Positions 1 through 11,699 of a stretch of 64,000 nucleotides of DNA are shown here, piece by piece (position 1 is the first letter of the stretch; each line of letters opens with the position of its first letter). Below the pieces are notes generated by a model. The model was not told where the DNA came from and made no database searches. It saw only the letters and a program-made list of their open reading frames with translations. Source of the stretch: Papilionanthe hookeriana x Papilionanthe teres (Eukaryota; Streptophyta; Magnoliopsida; Asparagales; Orchidaceae); assembly GCA_022702705.1 (NCBI GenBank), contig CM040427.1, positions 19,863,625 to 19,927,624 on the forward strand, written 5' to 3'. The translations under genes and the position numbers were made by a program.

Positions 1-2458
1 TTGAGATTTTGTCCCCTTACACAATATTCGTATATAATTTTTTGCCCTCAATGACGAGCCCTCTTGTTAATGCATGTGAGAGTATTAATGCTTAGTCCTA
101 CATCTGATAGTTAGAAGAATAGTTTTGCATTGAAGAACCGAGTAAATGGCCTTTATTATAAGATTAAGCTTTTAGGTTGAAAATAAATGGTGTATCATGC
201 TCAACTTTTTATCACCTTCAGTTTGCAATTCCTAGTAAGTGTTTTTAAAGTCGATGATTTGATTGTGATCCGGTGATATGCAGTTTGTGATTCTCTTTGA
301 TTTTTGTTGGTTACTAAGATGTTTAAACAACTGTTAAAGTGTAAGTAATTCCTATGACTGCTACATATGGTTGGGTAACTCTTAATGCATTATAGTTGAA
401 GATGTCGAAAGCTTCCATTTGATGGAGAATACGATGCAGTGCATCATAGGCCTTTTACTAGATCTTTGACCAAAGAATAATCACTCTATGGATTTATTGT
501 GTTTTAGGTGGATGTGTTTTGTACTTGTAGATATTATATATTATGTGAATTTGTATGTCTTCTGAACAAAATTTAAGCTCTAAAAGTACTATGAAGCTAT
601 CAAATTACACAGAGACATTCAAGATGATAAGTTTGGAGAGTGGCAACTTTAGCTGTTCTTTTAGATTTTTTCTTGAAGAAATATTAACTTGGAAGCCAAT
701 AGAACTGTTTGCATCAGTTGAGGGATGTTCATAGAGAACTTCAGATACCACTTTAGCCAACTAAGTGGACCCTTTACTTTGCCATTCTTGACAAGGGGTT
801 TGACCACCTTAGCCAATCAACTACTTCAACTACCTTAAGATATGGTACCAACTCCCAACTTTAAAGGGAAATTTGAATTTGAAAGTCAATGCCCGTGGAA
901 TAAGATTGATTATTTTGAATATTTTAGTTGTGAATTAATGTGATTTTGGAATGGAATTTGGTATTATTGGTGTAAACAATTCCTCCCTTGGAGCTAAGCT
1001 GCCGTGTGTCCCTTCGGTGAGGGTTTCTATTCTTGCAATCTTTTTTTTTTTTTTCTGTTATTATTGATTAAATTCAATGCTAATGAACCTCTACATCTCC
1101 CCTAACATCCCATGGCCAATCCCTACCTTTTCCTTTGAGAAAATAAAAGTTTACTTTTACTTACTAGAAGTGGCCTAGACTAGGCTCTCCATGCCAAGTG
1201 TCGATTTTACTCTCTTTCAATCTATTAAATCACTTGAAAAGTTCCACAAAACACCAATTATAATGTACAAACATTCCTGAACAATCTCCCAATGATTTGA
1301 AGTTCGAAGGCTTCTGGCCCTTCTCATTTGAAAACATTAGTTGTTCAAAGACAACCTATATGCTATCAGCCTCAACATGGTTTGAAGATCTTGTCTCAGT
1401 TTTGGCTTCGTCAACCCAACAAAAAACCCTTGAAAAATTCCACCCTAATCCAAATCAATTCTTTAAACATTTCTCCACCATCTCCAAGTGTTTATAAGTC
1501 TATTGGACTCTCCATTTGTAAACCCTAGTTGTTCTAATTCATGCAAACAAGAAATCAGCCAATGAATTATCATGGTTTGCTGACCCTAAACAATCCACTA
1601 CCTTTCTAAGGTCCTCCAAAATAATGCCTAAGGTTTCTAAGGATTATTAGAATACCACTCCAAAAATTCTAAGCCTTAGGATGGTTTATTCAAGGCTACA
1701 TCAGAATGATTTTTGATGTTAGGAGCTCTGACATAAATTTTTGAGGCACGTGAGAGTATTGGATTCCGTCCTACATGTGATAGTTGAAAAAATTCATTGG
1801 TGTTGAAATATTTAGTGTTTGACCGTAATCCACATTTTTTTTTGAAAAATATGAGTTTCACATGTGGAAGAGGCACAAATTTTATGCCTCTTTGGTTCAC
1901 ACTGCTTAACGAGTGGTATCAGAGTCGATTGTTTGACTAGGATCAAGTGGCTCATGTGGTTTGTAGTTTCAATGAGTCTTGGTCAACTTCTTTAGACAAT
2001 AAAAATTAAACAGTAGGTGACTTTCATAATGCTATTTGTGGTTTATTGAGTTCAACTTTGACTCCCTTTTCTTTTACTTTTTTTTATAACACTAAATTTA
2101 AAGTTATTACTTTCAAAGAATTTAAATAAATTTTATTGTGGGAGGAGAAATGAGAAGTTAGCATCCTAGCTTCAACCCAATCCACTCTTAAGATGGGGGT
2201 GATATCAGAGAGGAGGTAGAGTGCAATGTTGGTGGACCTTTGTGTGTGAGCATAAATATAGTGGCTTTATATGTAAGTTGTTTAAAAACTATGGGCATTT
2301 GTACGAGTTAATCTAGAGCACAAGAACCTAAAAGTGATTTGCCTGTTCTTTTGTTTCTCGTCCACCAACTTTATCATTGTATTATTTTTTTATGCGTCAT
2401 TTGGTGTATACTAGCTAACCAATCTATTGTCCTATAAATATTTTTTGGATTAATGCAG
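1..2458 (+). other. Intron sequence upstream of the first visible SDR exon, with LTR-leader relics
   Basis: No exon is recognisable here, so this stretch is read as intron of the SDR gene, whose earlier exons lie before the window. It holds two related pieces, at about 60-310 and 1745-1990. Each has the wording typical of plant LTR ends (a 'gtcctacat.tgatagttg' block), and the second is followed by a tRNA-Met-type primer site. Positions 1297-1528 contain only short overlapping open frames with no recognisable protein. 2300-2458 is T-rich and leads into the acceptor AG at 2457-2458. Confidence 0.55.
1700..1990 (+). mobile_element. LTR-retrotransposon relic: LTR 3' end plus primer-binding site
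   Basis: Positions 1914-1926 read TGGTATCAGAGTC, the near-universal plant primer-binding site complementary to initiator tRNA-Met. Just upstream is a plant LTR end (1745-1911: 'gtcctacatgtgatagttg', then 'tatgcctctttggttcac'). A diverged second copy of the same LTR end plus leader is at about 60-310, with a mutated primer site. No coding region follows, so this is a truncated relic on the plus strand. The family is probably Ty1-copia or a short non-autonomous derivative. Confidence 0.5.
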
Positions 2459-2556
2459 TTATATTCGAAGGCATCAAAATAACAGTTGTCTGTCCTGGTC
2501 CTATAGAAACATCATCAACCTCTGGAGTCGAATCTTCTAGTAGTATTTCTTCTGAG
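2459..2556 (+). CDS. Internal exon of a short-chain dehydrogenase/reductase (DHRS7-like)
   Basis: The exon lies between an acceptor (TTAATGCAG, AG at 2457-2458) and a donor (GAG|GTTAGT, GT at 2557-2558). Read to end in phase 0, it encodes GIKITVVCPGPIETS and then a serine-rich stretch ending SSE. The CPGPI.T segment is the hallmark that follows the YxxxK active site in classical SDR enzymes and contacts the NAD(P) cofactor. The downstream exon at 44090 starts in phase 0 and continues the protein exactly as in plant DHRS7-like proteins. The exon is 98 nt. Its first codons read better as L-Y-S-K if one G were missing just before the GIK segment, so a 1-nt deletion is possible. The Rossmann nucleotide-binding and YxxxK exons must lie upstream of the window. 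Confidence 0.85.
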
Positions 2557-2860
2557 GTTAGTTTGCCATTTTATTTTTGAAAGTCATCAATGACCGTATT
2601 TTCATTGTCTCTTTTTGTTCAGAGGTGTTCTCTAATGTTACCTAACTAGTTTCCATAGTAATGGCTTAACAAATTAGAACATTATAATGTTGTTTATTAC
2701 CTGCTTAGGCCTCCAAATGCTTTCCAATATATTCTCAAGTTTGTAAGCCCACTTCTACACACACACACACAAACACAAATCTTGCATGATCTAGTTAAGT
2801 ATTTTTTAGTGTTCTTTGTAGTTACTGTTAGTCGAGGTAATTAAAACAGAACATAATTTT

Positions 2861-3249
2861 AATGGTACCGTTTCAATTACCTAGGGGAGAGAAGGCGAAG
2901 AACCGTAGAAGTGGAAGTGAGGAGTTGGGAAATGTTGAGACAAATCGAGAAGGTCGGGAAGTCGAAGAGGGGAGAGAAGAAGTGATAAGGTAGGAAAACC
3001 GAACAGGTAGTTCGCGTTATAAATCGACATGAGAGACAGGAACTTACCAGGAGAGCCAAAGCCACGTGTGGGTTCAATCGAAGGAGTTCTCGTGCGAGGA
3101 GACGACGTCGAGCTTTGAGCGGCTAGCGTGTGAGCGCTCGTGCCAGATCGAAGGAATAAGAAGCTGTGAGGAGGGAGAAGCGTAAGGATGGAGGGTGTTG
3201 AAGCTGAAAGAGGAGAAGAGCGGCAGAAGGAAGAAGGCGTCAACCAAGA
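2861..3249 (+). mobile_element. GC-rich LTR-like fragment (copy A)
   Basis: This is a diverged copy of the left part of the segment at 5252-5790 and, inverted, of 42485-43006. Shared features in order are a TGTAACGG-like start (here TGGTACCG), a purine-rich 'gagaaggcgaagaaccgta' block, a TATA-like 'gttataaatcgac' at about 3016, then a GC-rich leader. Overlapping open frames here on the minus strand are low-complexity Ser/Leu/Pro-rich and are not recognisable proteins. A LINE fragment begins directly at its right edge. Confidence 0.4.
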
Positions 3250-4850
3250 AACTCCCAAATTTTATGAATATTTCCACACTTCAATTGAGATATCATCAGC
3301 TCCTACAGGCTTTCTACCATTAGTTTACTTTAAAGCCTCATCAGCTTATATTTTTTTAATATGAAGGTAAAAATGAAATATTTTATTATTATTAATGATA
3401 TTAATATTTCTAAGTTGTATTTTCAGGAACTTCACTGAAAAGTTTATCAAAATAACTTACCCACTTATGTTGAATATACTTTTCTAAGAAAAACACTTTT
3501 TGATTTTCATCTTTAATACACTTGACTTGAGTTAAGTCTTTAATTTTATTTTCTCTTTGTTAGCTAGTTTATACATATATTTTTCACCTTTTTTAGTATC
3601 TAATCTATTATAAAGATCACTAAAAGTAGAATTTTTAGTTTCACAAATTATTCTTTTGAACTCCCTGCAGGCAATTTTATGTTTTTTCCAGTTCTCTAAA
3701 CGTTTACATTTAAACTAATTTTTATAACATAACTTCTTATATTGTATCTTTTTTTACACATTATTATTCCACCGCCAATTTTTTTATTCATAAAAACTTT
3801 TTCTTTTGATTCTCCGAGTACATCTTTTGTCACTTGTTTAATAGTGTTTTATTTTATCTCACGTAGAATTTGTTTCTTCATGAACATCCCAAAAATTAAA
3901 ATCTTGAAGTTTACTTATAAAAATAATTTTGTTTGTGTCTCTTAGGTGCCCTAATCTAATTCTAAGACAATGATTCCTATTATTCTTTATTTTACAACTG
4001 CAGCTTAAAATCCAAAACTAATAATCGATGTTGAGTACTTATTTCCTCACATGAAATGATCTTACAATCTTTATATTATCGACAATCTCTTCTCCTCATA
4101 AGAAAATAATAAATTTGTGTTTTATTATATTCATTCTTATAAGTAATAATATGTTTATCTCTTTTCTTGAATAAACTATTAGCAATAACAAAATCATATG
4201 TTAAAATAAAATCTAATATGACTATATTTTTAATTAGTTACTCTAAAATTGTAGTCACCATGAATATTTCTAAAATCTTCTAACACTCTATCAACATGTT
4301 CATTTAAATCTTCTCCAATAAAATTTTTTTCTTCGAGAGGTATCATTTGTATTAATTTTTCCAGATGATTCCAAAATTTTTCTTTAGAATATATATCTAA
4401 ACTTAGAAAAGCAGAAGCACTTATAATATTAAGTAACTTAGTTTCAACAATAATCTTAAGGGCTATAATTTTATCTTGAATTCTATTAATTTTTTCAAAT
4501 TTTTATCTATAATTAACCCTATACCATTTCTAGTGTGGCTCCTATCTGAATATCAAAGTTTAAAACCTAAGTTATCAATTTTCTTAGCATTTTCTTCAAC
4601 CCATTTAGTTTGTTGAACATAAGATATTTATTTTTCTATGATTCATAATATCAACTAATTACATTATTTATCTGTCAAAGTACATATATTTCAAGATCTT
4701 ATCATAATATTAATTTCATGGACTAACTTTTTTACCTGCATCTGTTTTTAATGCGAGAACCCTTTCTTATTTGACACTACACCCAGGCGTCGGTGTAGCG
4801 GTCATTGCATTTTTCACTGTATTCAAGCTATACAGTGCATTGGATTACAG
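3250..4850 (-). mobile_element. Decayed LINE (RTE-like) 5' and central part, antisense
   Basis: The sequence parallels the better-preserved minus-strand LINE at 39320-42480. For example, 3265-3360 matches 40740-40810 ('ccacacttcaattg..atatcat'), and 4740-4850 matches 42230-42340 ('gacactacac..ggcg.cgtgtagcg'). On the minus strand it spans the endonuclease portion and stops just short of the reverse-transcriptase core. No long open frame survives. The 3' half of the LINE is missing at this edge; a sense-orientation RT piece follows at 4855. Confidence 0.6.
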
Positions 4851-4854
4851 CAGA

Positions 4855-5045
4855 GATCAGCTTTGAGCCCATATCTTTTGGTTTTAGTTATGGATGCTCT
4901 TATTGAACATTTGCAGGAGGATGTATCTTTTTATATGCTTTTCACTGATGATATCCTTCTTGTGGATAAAACTTGAGAAAAAGCTTAGAAAATACTTGGA
5001 TTTTGGAAGTCTACGTTGGGGTCTAAAGGCCTTTGTTTAAGTAGA
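4855..5045 (+). pseudogene. LINE reverse-transcriptase fragment, inverted relative to its neighbour
   Basis: The plus strand translates, with stops, to a non-LTR RT core: 'LSPYL.LVMDALIEHLQED', then 'LFTDDILLVD' (the [F/Y]xDD catalytic box), then 'STLGSKGLCLSR'. The same protein block lies on the minus strand at 40012-40293 of the larger LINE. It directly follows an antisense LINE segment, so the two halves point away from each other, as expected of an inverted (twin-primed) LINE insertion or a later rearrangement. It ends in an A/T-rich stretch without the usual (GTT)n tail. Confidence 0.6.
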
Positions 5046-5251
5046 ATTAAAACTTTAATAATAATAAAAATTAAAAGTTTATTTAACTTAAATTAATAAT
5101 TTTATCCATCCAGGCATAATGATACACCCGAAATTATAAGAGAAGGGAGCCGATAGAAAATTTATGGATGCCTAAGATTGACCTACTTAATGAGATGTGA
5201 CTTCCAGTCCATTTTTAAATTTTGATGATGAATTTTTTTAGTGGGGAAGAT

Positions 5252-6810
5252 TGTAACGGTCCCATTTCAGTTACCCAGTGGAGAGGAAGCGAAAAACCGT
5301 ACAAGTGGAAGTGAGGAGTCGAGCAAAGTGGAGACGAATCGAGAAGGTTAGGAAGTCGAAGAAGAGGGGGAAGAAGCTATAAAGTCGGGAAACTGAATAG
5401 GTAAGTTCTCCTTATAAATTGACACAAGAGGTAGGAACTTACCAGGAGAGTCATAGCCCCGTGTGGGTTCGATCAAAGGAGTTGTTGTGTGAGGAGGCAG
5501 TGCCGAGCTTCGAGCCACTAGTGTGCTTGAGCTCGTGCAATCGAAGAGGAAGAAGCTTTGAGAAGGTAGAAGTGTGAGGAAGAGGGTGTTGAAGCCAAAA
5601 AAGGAAAAGAGCGATGGAAGGAAAGAGGCGTCGACCACAAAATCAGGTCATGCGGGAGGGAGTCGATCTAGGAGCTCGTGCATTCGATCCTGATTGTGCA
5701 TGTAGAGGAAGTGTACAAGACGAAGGAGAACGAGGGGAAGAAGAAATTTGTGAGGGACAGGCCCAGCTTTAGGGGAGATCGAAGGTAAGGTAAGGTAAGG
5801 GCTTTAAATGATTAATTTAAAAAATTATTTTTTTATTAATTACTAATTATTAATAATAAGGGTTAAAGAAATCGGGTTTTAAGTTAAAGAAGTTTTATAG
5901 TAAAAATGTTTAGGGTTTGATTTTATTTAATTTTTAATTGTTTATTTAATTATAAATTGTTATGCAATATAAATGTAAATGTATGTATATTTATAAGACT
6001 AATTGAAAAGATACAAATTAAATAAAATAACTAGAAAGTTAAATTAGGAGAACCAACTCAATTATCAATTTTTTTAGCTTAAATTATTTAAAAGAAATAA
6101 TTAAATGAAGATAACAATTAGGATAATAATTAAATTAATATGATACATCAAAGGGTCGAATAAAGGAAAATTGCCTTTTAATAATAAGATTAAATATAAT
6201 AAACTAATAATAATTCTTTATGCATTTGACTTTAGGTTTCTCATTGGAAATACGTGAAGAGAATTGTTGGCCAGCTTTTTTTTTAAAGATATAAAATTAA
6301 TGATTTAGTTTAATATAAAAAAAGGTATATGATTTTTTAAAGTAGTTTTGAAAATAATATTTTTTAATTTAAAAAAAAAATGAGACCGCCTGGATCTCAT
6401 TTACCCAATAGTTTGTATAATCGTGCTCGATACCACAAGTGATACACCTCAAAAAATGAGTATCCTGCGGTGGTGGACCCAATCATACGAACTAAGAGAT
6501 TTGTGCCATCAGTTTGGCCTGCGAACTTTTTTATATGTAACCGATAAATTTTCCTACCTAATACAAAGATTGTGTAGGGTTTATTTTACGCAGGTTACGA
6601 GTTCCTATAGAAGCAAGTCTGCATAGTTAATTACATCCCAAATGATCGATGTCACTTGAGAAAACTCTCGATAATGATTGGTGGTTCTATCTTCAAGAAT
6701 TCAAGGGTTTAGGTTTTCACGGTAGGACGTAGAAAAGCAAGTGGGAGTGGCTCAAATGAGAACAGTTATTTCCAGGAGTCCAAAATAATGAAAAAGTAGG
6801 GGACGTTACA
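5252..6810 (+). mobile_element. LTR-like segment bounded by TGTAACGG ... CGTTACA (copy B)
   Basis: It begins TGTAACGG and ends GGACGTTACA, giving short inverted TG..CA termini typical of LTRs. The purine-rich 'gtggggaagat' directly before the start looks like a polypurine tract. A TATA-like 'ccttataaattgac' lies at about 5410, followed by a GC-rich leader to about 5790, then AT-rich sequence. The last ~500 bp (about 6310-6810) are related to 19803-20298. No coding capacity is recognised. The boundary call rests on motifs only, and no flanking target duplication was found. Confidence 0.4.
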
Positions 6811-8323
6811 GATTTGAGGCATGCCCCAATGACTTCCCAAACTATCCTACGGTGTGGCTATATTTTGGGACGATGTTAATTAAGTGTTTAATTCTGTCAA
6901 TTTTATTATTTGGGATTTACACTTGCATAATACCCGATTATACAAATAGCCCGCAAAGATAGAAGATTTTACGTCGTACTACATGACAACCTCAGAATCC
7001 TAGATCGAGTTAGGGCTTATACTGCTCAGTCTGACTGTGCAGAGGCCTAAAGATAAATTGAGGACTTGCGGGACTTGCGTCGTGCTAGACGAACTGTCTC
7101 GAAGTCCTATGGGTTGTAATTCAAACTAAGGGCGAGTTTTGCTGAAGAAGATCCTCTTGCTGCTCGATCCAATCTCCTCGCTGTGTTGCACACAGAGTTA
7201 GCTCCAAGCTTCCTACTCAAGTAGTAGCCCTAATGTCTAAGGTTCAAATGTTTTTGTCAAATGTGTTCCAATGTTTTCGTGTCAAAGTTTGGTTTTGTTT
7301 TGGTTTCAGTTTCAGTTCTAATTTTGCATGCAGAATAGACTGATTGCAGGCCTATAAAAAGTACTTGAAAAGTAAATTGCAGTAAAGTAAATTGCAGTAA
7401 ATAAACTGTAAAAGCGTACCTGGGCATCTGCTACTGCCGCCTGATTTGTATTAAAAGCATAGTATCATTCTCAGGAAATTTAAATAAACTTGCAGTAAAA
7501 TTAATTAAAATGAGAGAACCCAGCACGAAGTCAAAAAAACGAGTCGTAGAAATCACAAGTAAAACTTGTACTCACGTATGGAAAATCGGAACTAAGAGTG
7601 AGACGTCAGTAAAGGTGGGAGCTCAGAGTTGGGCTTTGTCTTTACCCGACCTTGGTCAATAATTGGATTGAGGAGGGCAGTCCTTAACCTCAATCCAAGT
7701 GACTAACTATGGACCTTTATAGGTTTTATAAGAAGAATTCTTTGATTTTCACGCAAAAGTTGTTTAAGTTTTTATGCAGAATTTTTGTTAACAAGCAAAA
7801 TAGATTTTTTTTTTTGTTTTATTTTTGTAAGTACTTTGTAAAATAATAGAGTTCACGGGCTAGTCACTCTAATCGTACTAGGACTACTGACGACCTAAGA
7901 TCGTCGGGGGAAACGATCTCACCAAGAGTCGGCGAATAGCATCATCGATCATTTCCTCTCCTTCATCAAAGGTCTTTGAGGTAGGAGATGTTATTCTTAA
8001 AAATTCTCACATCGTATCCCTCATTTCACACACATTAGCATTATTATCATCGCCCTCGCCACCTAGACCTCAGACTTAACACCGGTCTGATGATCCATAT
8101 GTGACATTAAAAAAATATCCACAATTGCCAGGAGGATTTGAATGTAATGTTCAAACTCAAATCCCGGTGCAATGTGTTTCATTATCGATTAAGTCATTTT
8201 GGGGAATTTCATTATTTGATTTAATTAAGGAAGGATGAACCGCGCTTCGGTGCATCCTCGTGTCTAGTGTCTAGATTAGTTTGTGAATTAGGGTCAGGTG
8301 CCTAGTTTAACTGTGCATTTGAG

Positions 8324-8630
8324 GATTAGGTGAATGGGCTCTCACCTAGGGCATGCCCCTAAGGTCTAGAAAGCCTACAATAAAGATTAGGTGAGTGAAC
8401 TCTCACCTAAGGTATACATCTAAAATCTAGGGAGCCTACACTGTGGGTTAGGTAGAGGGGGCTTCACCTAAGGTGTGCACCTAAAATCCATGGAGTCTAC
8501 ACTACGAGTTAGGTAGAGGGAGCTTCACTTAAGGTGTGCACCTAAAATCCAGAAAACCTACATTGTGGGTTAGGTCGACGGGTTCTCACCTAAGGTGTGC
8601 ACCTAAAATCCTAGGAAGTCTACACTGTGA
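8324..8630. repeat. Tandem array of five ~61-bp units with internal palindromes
   Basis: Unit starts are near 8324, 8385, 8447, 8508 and 8569. Each unit runs 'gttaggt....ctcacctaaggtgtgcacctaaaatcc....gtctacactgtg' in variant form. Each contains AGGTGTGCACCT or a variant, a perfect 12-bp palindrome, and an inverted pair TAGGTGA/TCACCTA, so each unit could fold into a hairpin. Confidence 0.8.
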
Positions 8631-9010
8631 CTCGTGCCTGGAGTGATTTAAGGTGTTTTAAACTCACTTAAGTGTTTTAAGGTGTTCTAAACTCACTTAA
8701 ATGTTTTCTAACTAGACCTCAAATATCGCCTAAGTGTTTCCCAATAATTAAATCAGGAATTCTCATTTTTTTGACTTAACCGTTAATAAAAAAAACGAAA
8801 GAAAGGAAAAGGCCGGCCCACCTCCAAAACTAGCAAAGCCGAAAGAGGGAAAAATGCAAGTGAACCGCGCCTAAATCGCAATCCCAAGGCCTCCAACGGC
8901 TCCGGGCGGCAGCTATGCATTCCGGACAAGGGTCCTAGGGCTCCTACGACTCCGGACAGCGGCTAGAAGCTTCGAACAACACTCAAACGGCTTTTATAAG
9001 CCTCCAACAA

Positions 9011-9250
9011 CACTCAAACAGCAATTTTAAGCAATAAGTAGCAGCCTACAGCAGTCCTAAGGCTTTTCTAGGCTTCCAACAACAATAAACAGTCATCCTG
9101 CGCTTCAAACGGCTCTCCTACACTAGGCGGCACTTAAACAGCAATTTTAAGCAATAAGTAGCAGCCTACAGCAGTCCTAAGGTTTTTCTAGGCCTCCATC
9201 AGCACTAAACAGCCATCCTACGCTTCAAACAGCTCTCCTACAGCACTAGG
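9011..9250. repeat. 120-bp direct tandem duplication
   Basis: The block starting CACTCAAACAGCAATTTTAA at 9011 recurs at 9131 with few changes (CACTTAAACAGC...), giving a period of 120 bp. It sits in a CAG/CTC-rich stretch (8870-9360) made of short words such as 'ctccaaca' and 'cagcagtcc'. Confidence 0.8.
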
Positions 9251-10514
9251 CGACAATCGGTATTGGACAGCACCTTGCAGCACTTATTCACTTCCTACAG
9301 TGATGGACAGCACTTCTAAGCCAAAACAGCAGCTTACTGCTCCAAACAGTCATTTAAATGTCTCAATCAGCAATTATAAAAGGTCATTGAAACAATAAAT
9401 GCATCGAGCAAGAGCAACCCCTCGCAAAACAGTGTTTTTTAAAGGCTCCAAACCGCAAGTATAACAATCCCAAAGAAGTGAATCAATTCTAAGCATGAAA
9501 AGATGTCCTTCATGTTAAGAAAGGGTACTTCTTTTGTAAAATTAAGGATTTGGGTGGTGTAGATGTAAGGTTTAAGTTTTGGACATGCAAAAAAATATAA
9601 GAATTGTGTGGTATACATGTTAGAATTGAGGCCAATGTTAGATGCGCGAATGCATGGCAATTGAGTGGTACGTATGTAATAAAAAGTAAACTTTAGGCGT
9701 TAGGCATGTAGATACATATAAATTGGGTGGTATATATGTAAAGAATAATTCTAAAGCAGCAAGGGTGTTGAGGCATGGGTCAACGAATAGCTTGGAACAT
9801 TTTGGAACCAGGACAACTTCAAAACATATGAATATTTGCACATTTGTTATACCTTTAGGCCTTGCCGTACCATCAAATTACACTCATAACAATTTCATTC
9901 TGATGCGGGAAATTCAAGACCTTGTACTTACCCTGATGAAACACCAAATCAGAAAAAAACATTCATGTATGTGTTATTAGAAAATGGTTTTAGAATTTCA
10001 AAAATTCTTGCTAGCAATGTTAAGCGGTTTTCTGGTGATGGTCACCTCTAAGCTCATAATGATTGGTGTTAACCACAAGCGAGGTTCACTTTCACAACAT
10101 GACAATCTTAATCCTTTGACAGACTTACATGCTCCTCACGCAAGTGCGATGCATTTACATCCCTACCACCCAAAGTTTAGTATTCCACTCATAACACATC
10201 AGTTTCATGAATATATGCATGAAGGGGTGCACTCAACATAAAATAATTTCAAATAGTCTTTGTAACTAATGAAATCAAATTGATCTCAAAACGGTTAGCA
10301 GCATAAATTCATGGAATACATGCATGCCACTCAATCCTTATATTCTGTATATCTAACATCCGAATTTCCATCACAATAAAGAAAAAGCAGAAGACATCAC
10401 AATTACATTCCATAAATACACCACCCAATTTCAATCAGATCAAGAAACCTTTAGAAAGAACAAAAGAAAGAAACAAAGAAAGAATAAATGAAAAAAGAAA
10501 AATAAAAATGGCAG

Positions 10515-10772
10515 GTGGGTTTTACATACCAGATAGAGGTAATGGTTCACCTTAAGGAAAGGGGCTGCAGCTGTGTGAGGAGAGGAGGATACGAGCAGCT
10601 TCGGTCGAGCGTGGAAGAGGCTAAAGGTTTCGGTGCGGTGCAGTGGAGGGGCGAGCGGCTCTTTAGCGCAGCGAGGAGAGGTGTGCGAGGGGCTTCGGTG
10701 CAGAGGAGAAAGGGTTCGAGTGGGATCTGGTCGCTGAGACGAGGAGAGCGCGGATTTCTGTGTAGAGGAGAG
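10515..10772. other. GC-rich leader-like island, left part
   Basis: This G-rich stretch contains repeated words 'cggtgcggtgcagtgg' and 'gaggagag'. It is interrupted after GAGAG (10768-10772) by the copia element and resumes at 17557. An open frame of 87 codons here is low-complexity Gly/Arg/Ser and is not recognised. In layout it resembles the GC-rich leader of copies A and B, so it is probably transposon leader sequence. Confidence 0.4.
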
Positions 10773-11259
10773 TGTTAGAAATTTTCTTTTGAATTTTCCA
10801 AATAGATTTTGATCGTATCAAAATCTCTTAGGAAATTACCACGAGAATCTTTCGTTCACTTTCAAATTAATGAGAAAAACTGAATCGATACTGATAGCGG
10901 AAGCGTACTCGAATCCATTTGATCGATTGCAAGCAATGATCTTCCAATCTGCAGATTTTCGGAGTTTTCCTTAGTTTCTCTCGTTGATGGGAACAAGAGA
11001 ATTTTTAGATCGTGACAGATCAGGACCATTACCCCTACTATTTAATATAACTCGATAGGTGGTTACAAGAATTGCTAAATTCGATTCGCCCCTCATCAAA
11101 TCGAATTTGCACTTACAGTATCCACACTTATAATTTCATGACAAATGTGCCTAAAGTCATAAACTTTATTAATTAATTAGACCACGATAATTTTGACTTA
11201 TTAAATAATGACTCAACACATTTATTAATTACATCAGTAGTCCCATAATTAATCTAACA
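10773..11259 (-). repeat. 3' LTR of the copia element
   Basis: The 487-bp LTR has TGTTAGA/TCTAACA termini and pairs with 17068-17551. The adjoining 11260-11275 is the complement of a polypurine tract ('gtgggagat'). Confidence 0.92.
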
Positions 11260-11699
11260 ATCTCCCACTGGATTTATATATGTAAAAAATAAATGTGTCA
11301 ACCTTAGAGCGCTCAAAATTTGTTGTCATTATTATAAATGCACATTACAATCTCGTCAATTAATCATATCAATATAGGATCAAAGCAGTCTTCATTATAT
11401 TTATCACAACTAAACCCATCAATGGTCACATATATTAATATAATCAAATGACATAGATCAATCATGAATGTGTGGAATGAAAATTACATATAAGGTGGTC
11501 GGTTACGTGTCGATTTTCAGCTGGTCCTACTTTACTTAAGTGAGATCAAACTTTAAGCTATACAGAGTGTATCGAACTGAATAAAATACCATATTTCGAT
11601 CGGAAAATATCCAAAATATATTTTGTACATAAAATAAAATATAGAGCTAAAATATAAGTTAACAAACTCCCATTGAATCTAAATTTCCTCGAAGCTTTA

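Noticed and set aside
2877..3277. Minus-strand frames of 66-125 codons
   Set aside because: They lie within LTR-like copy A, with Ser/Leu/Pro-rich products. The related copy at 5348-5638 keeps a similar frame only because the DNA is homologous.
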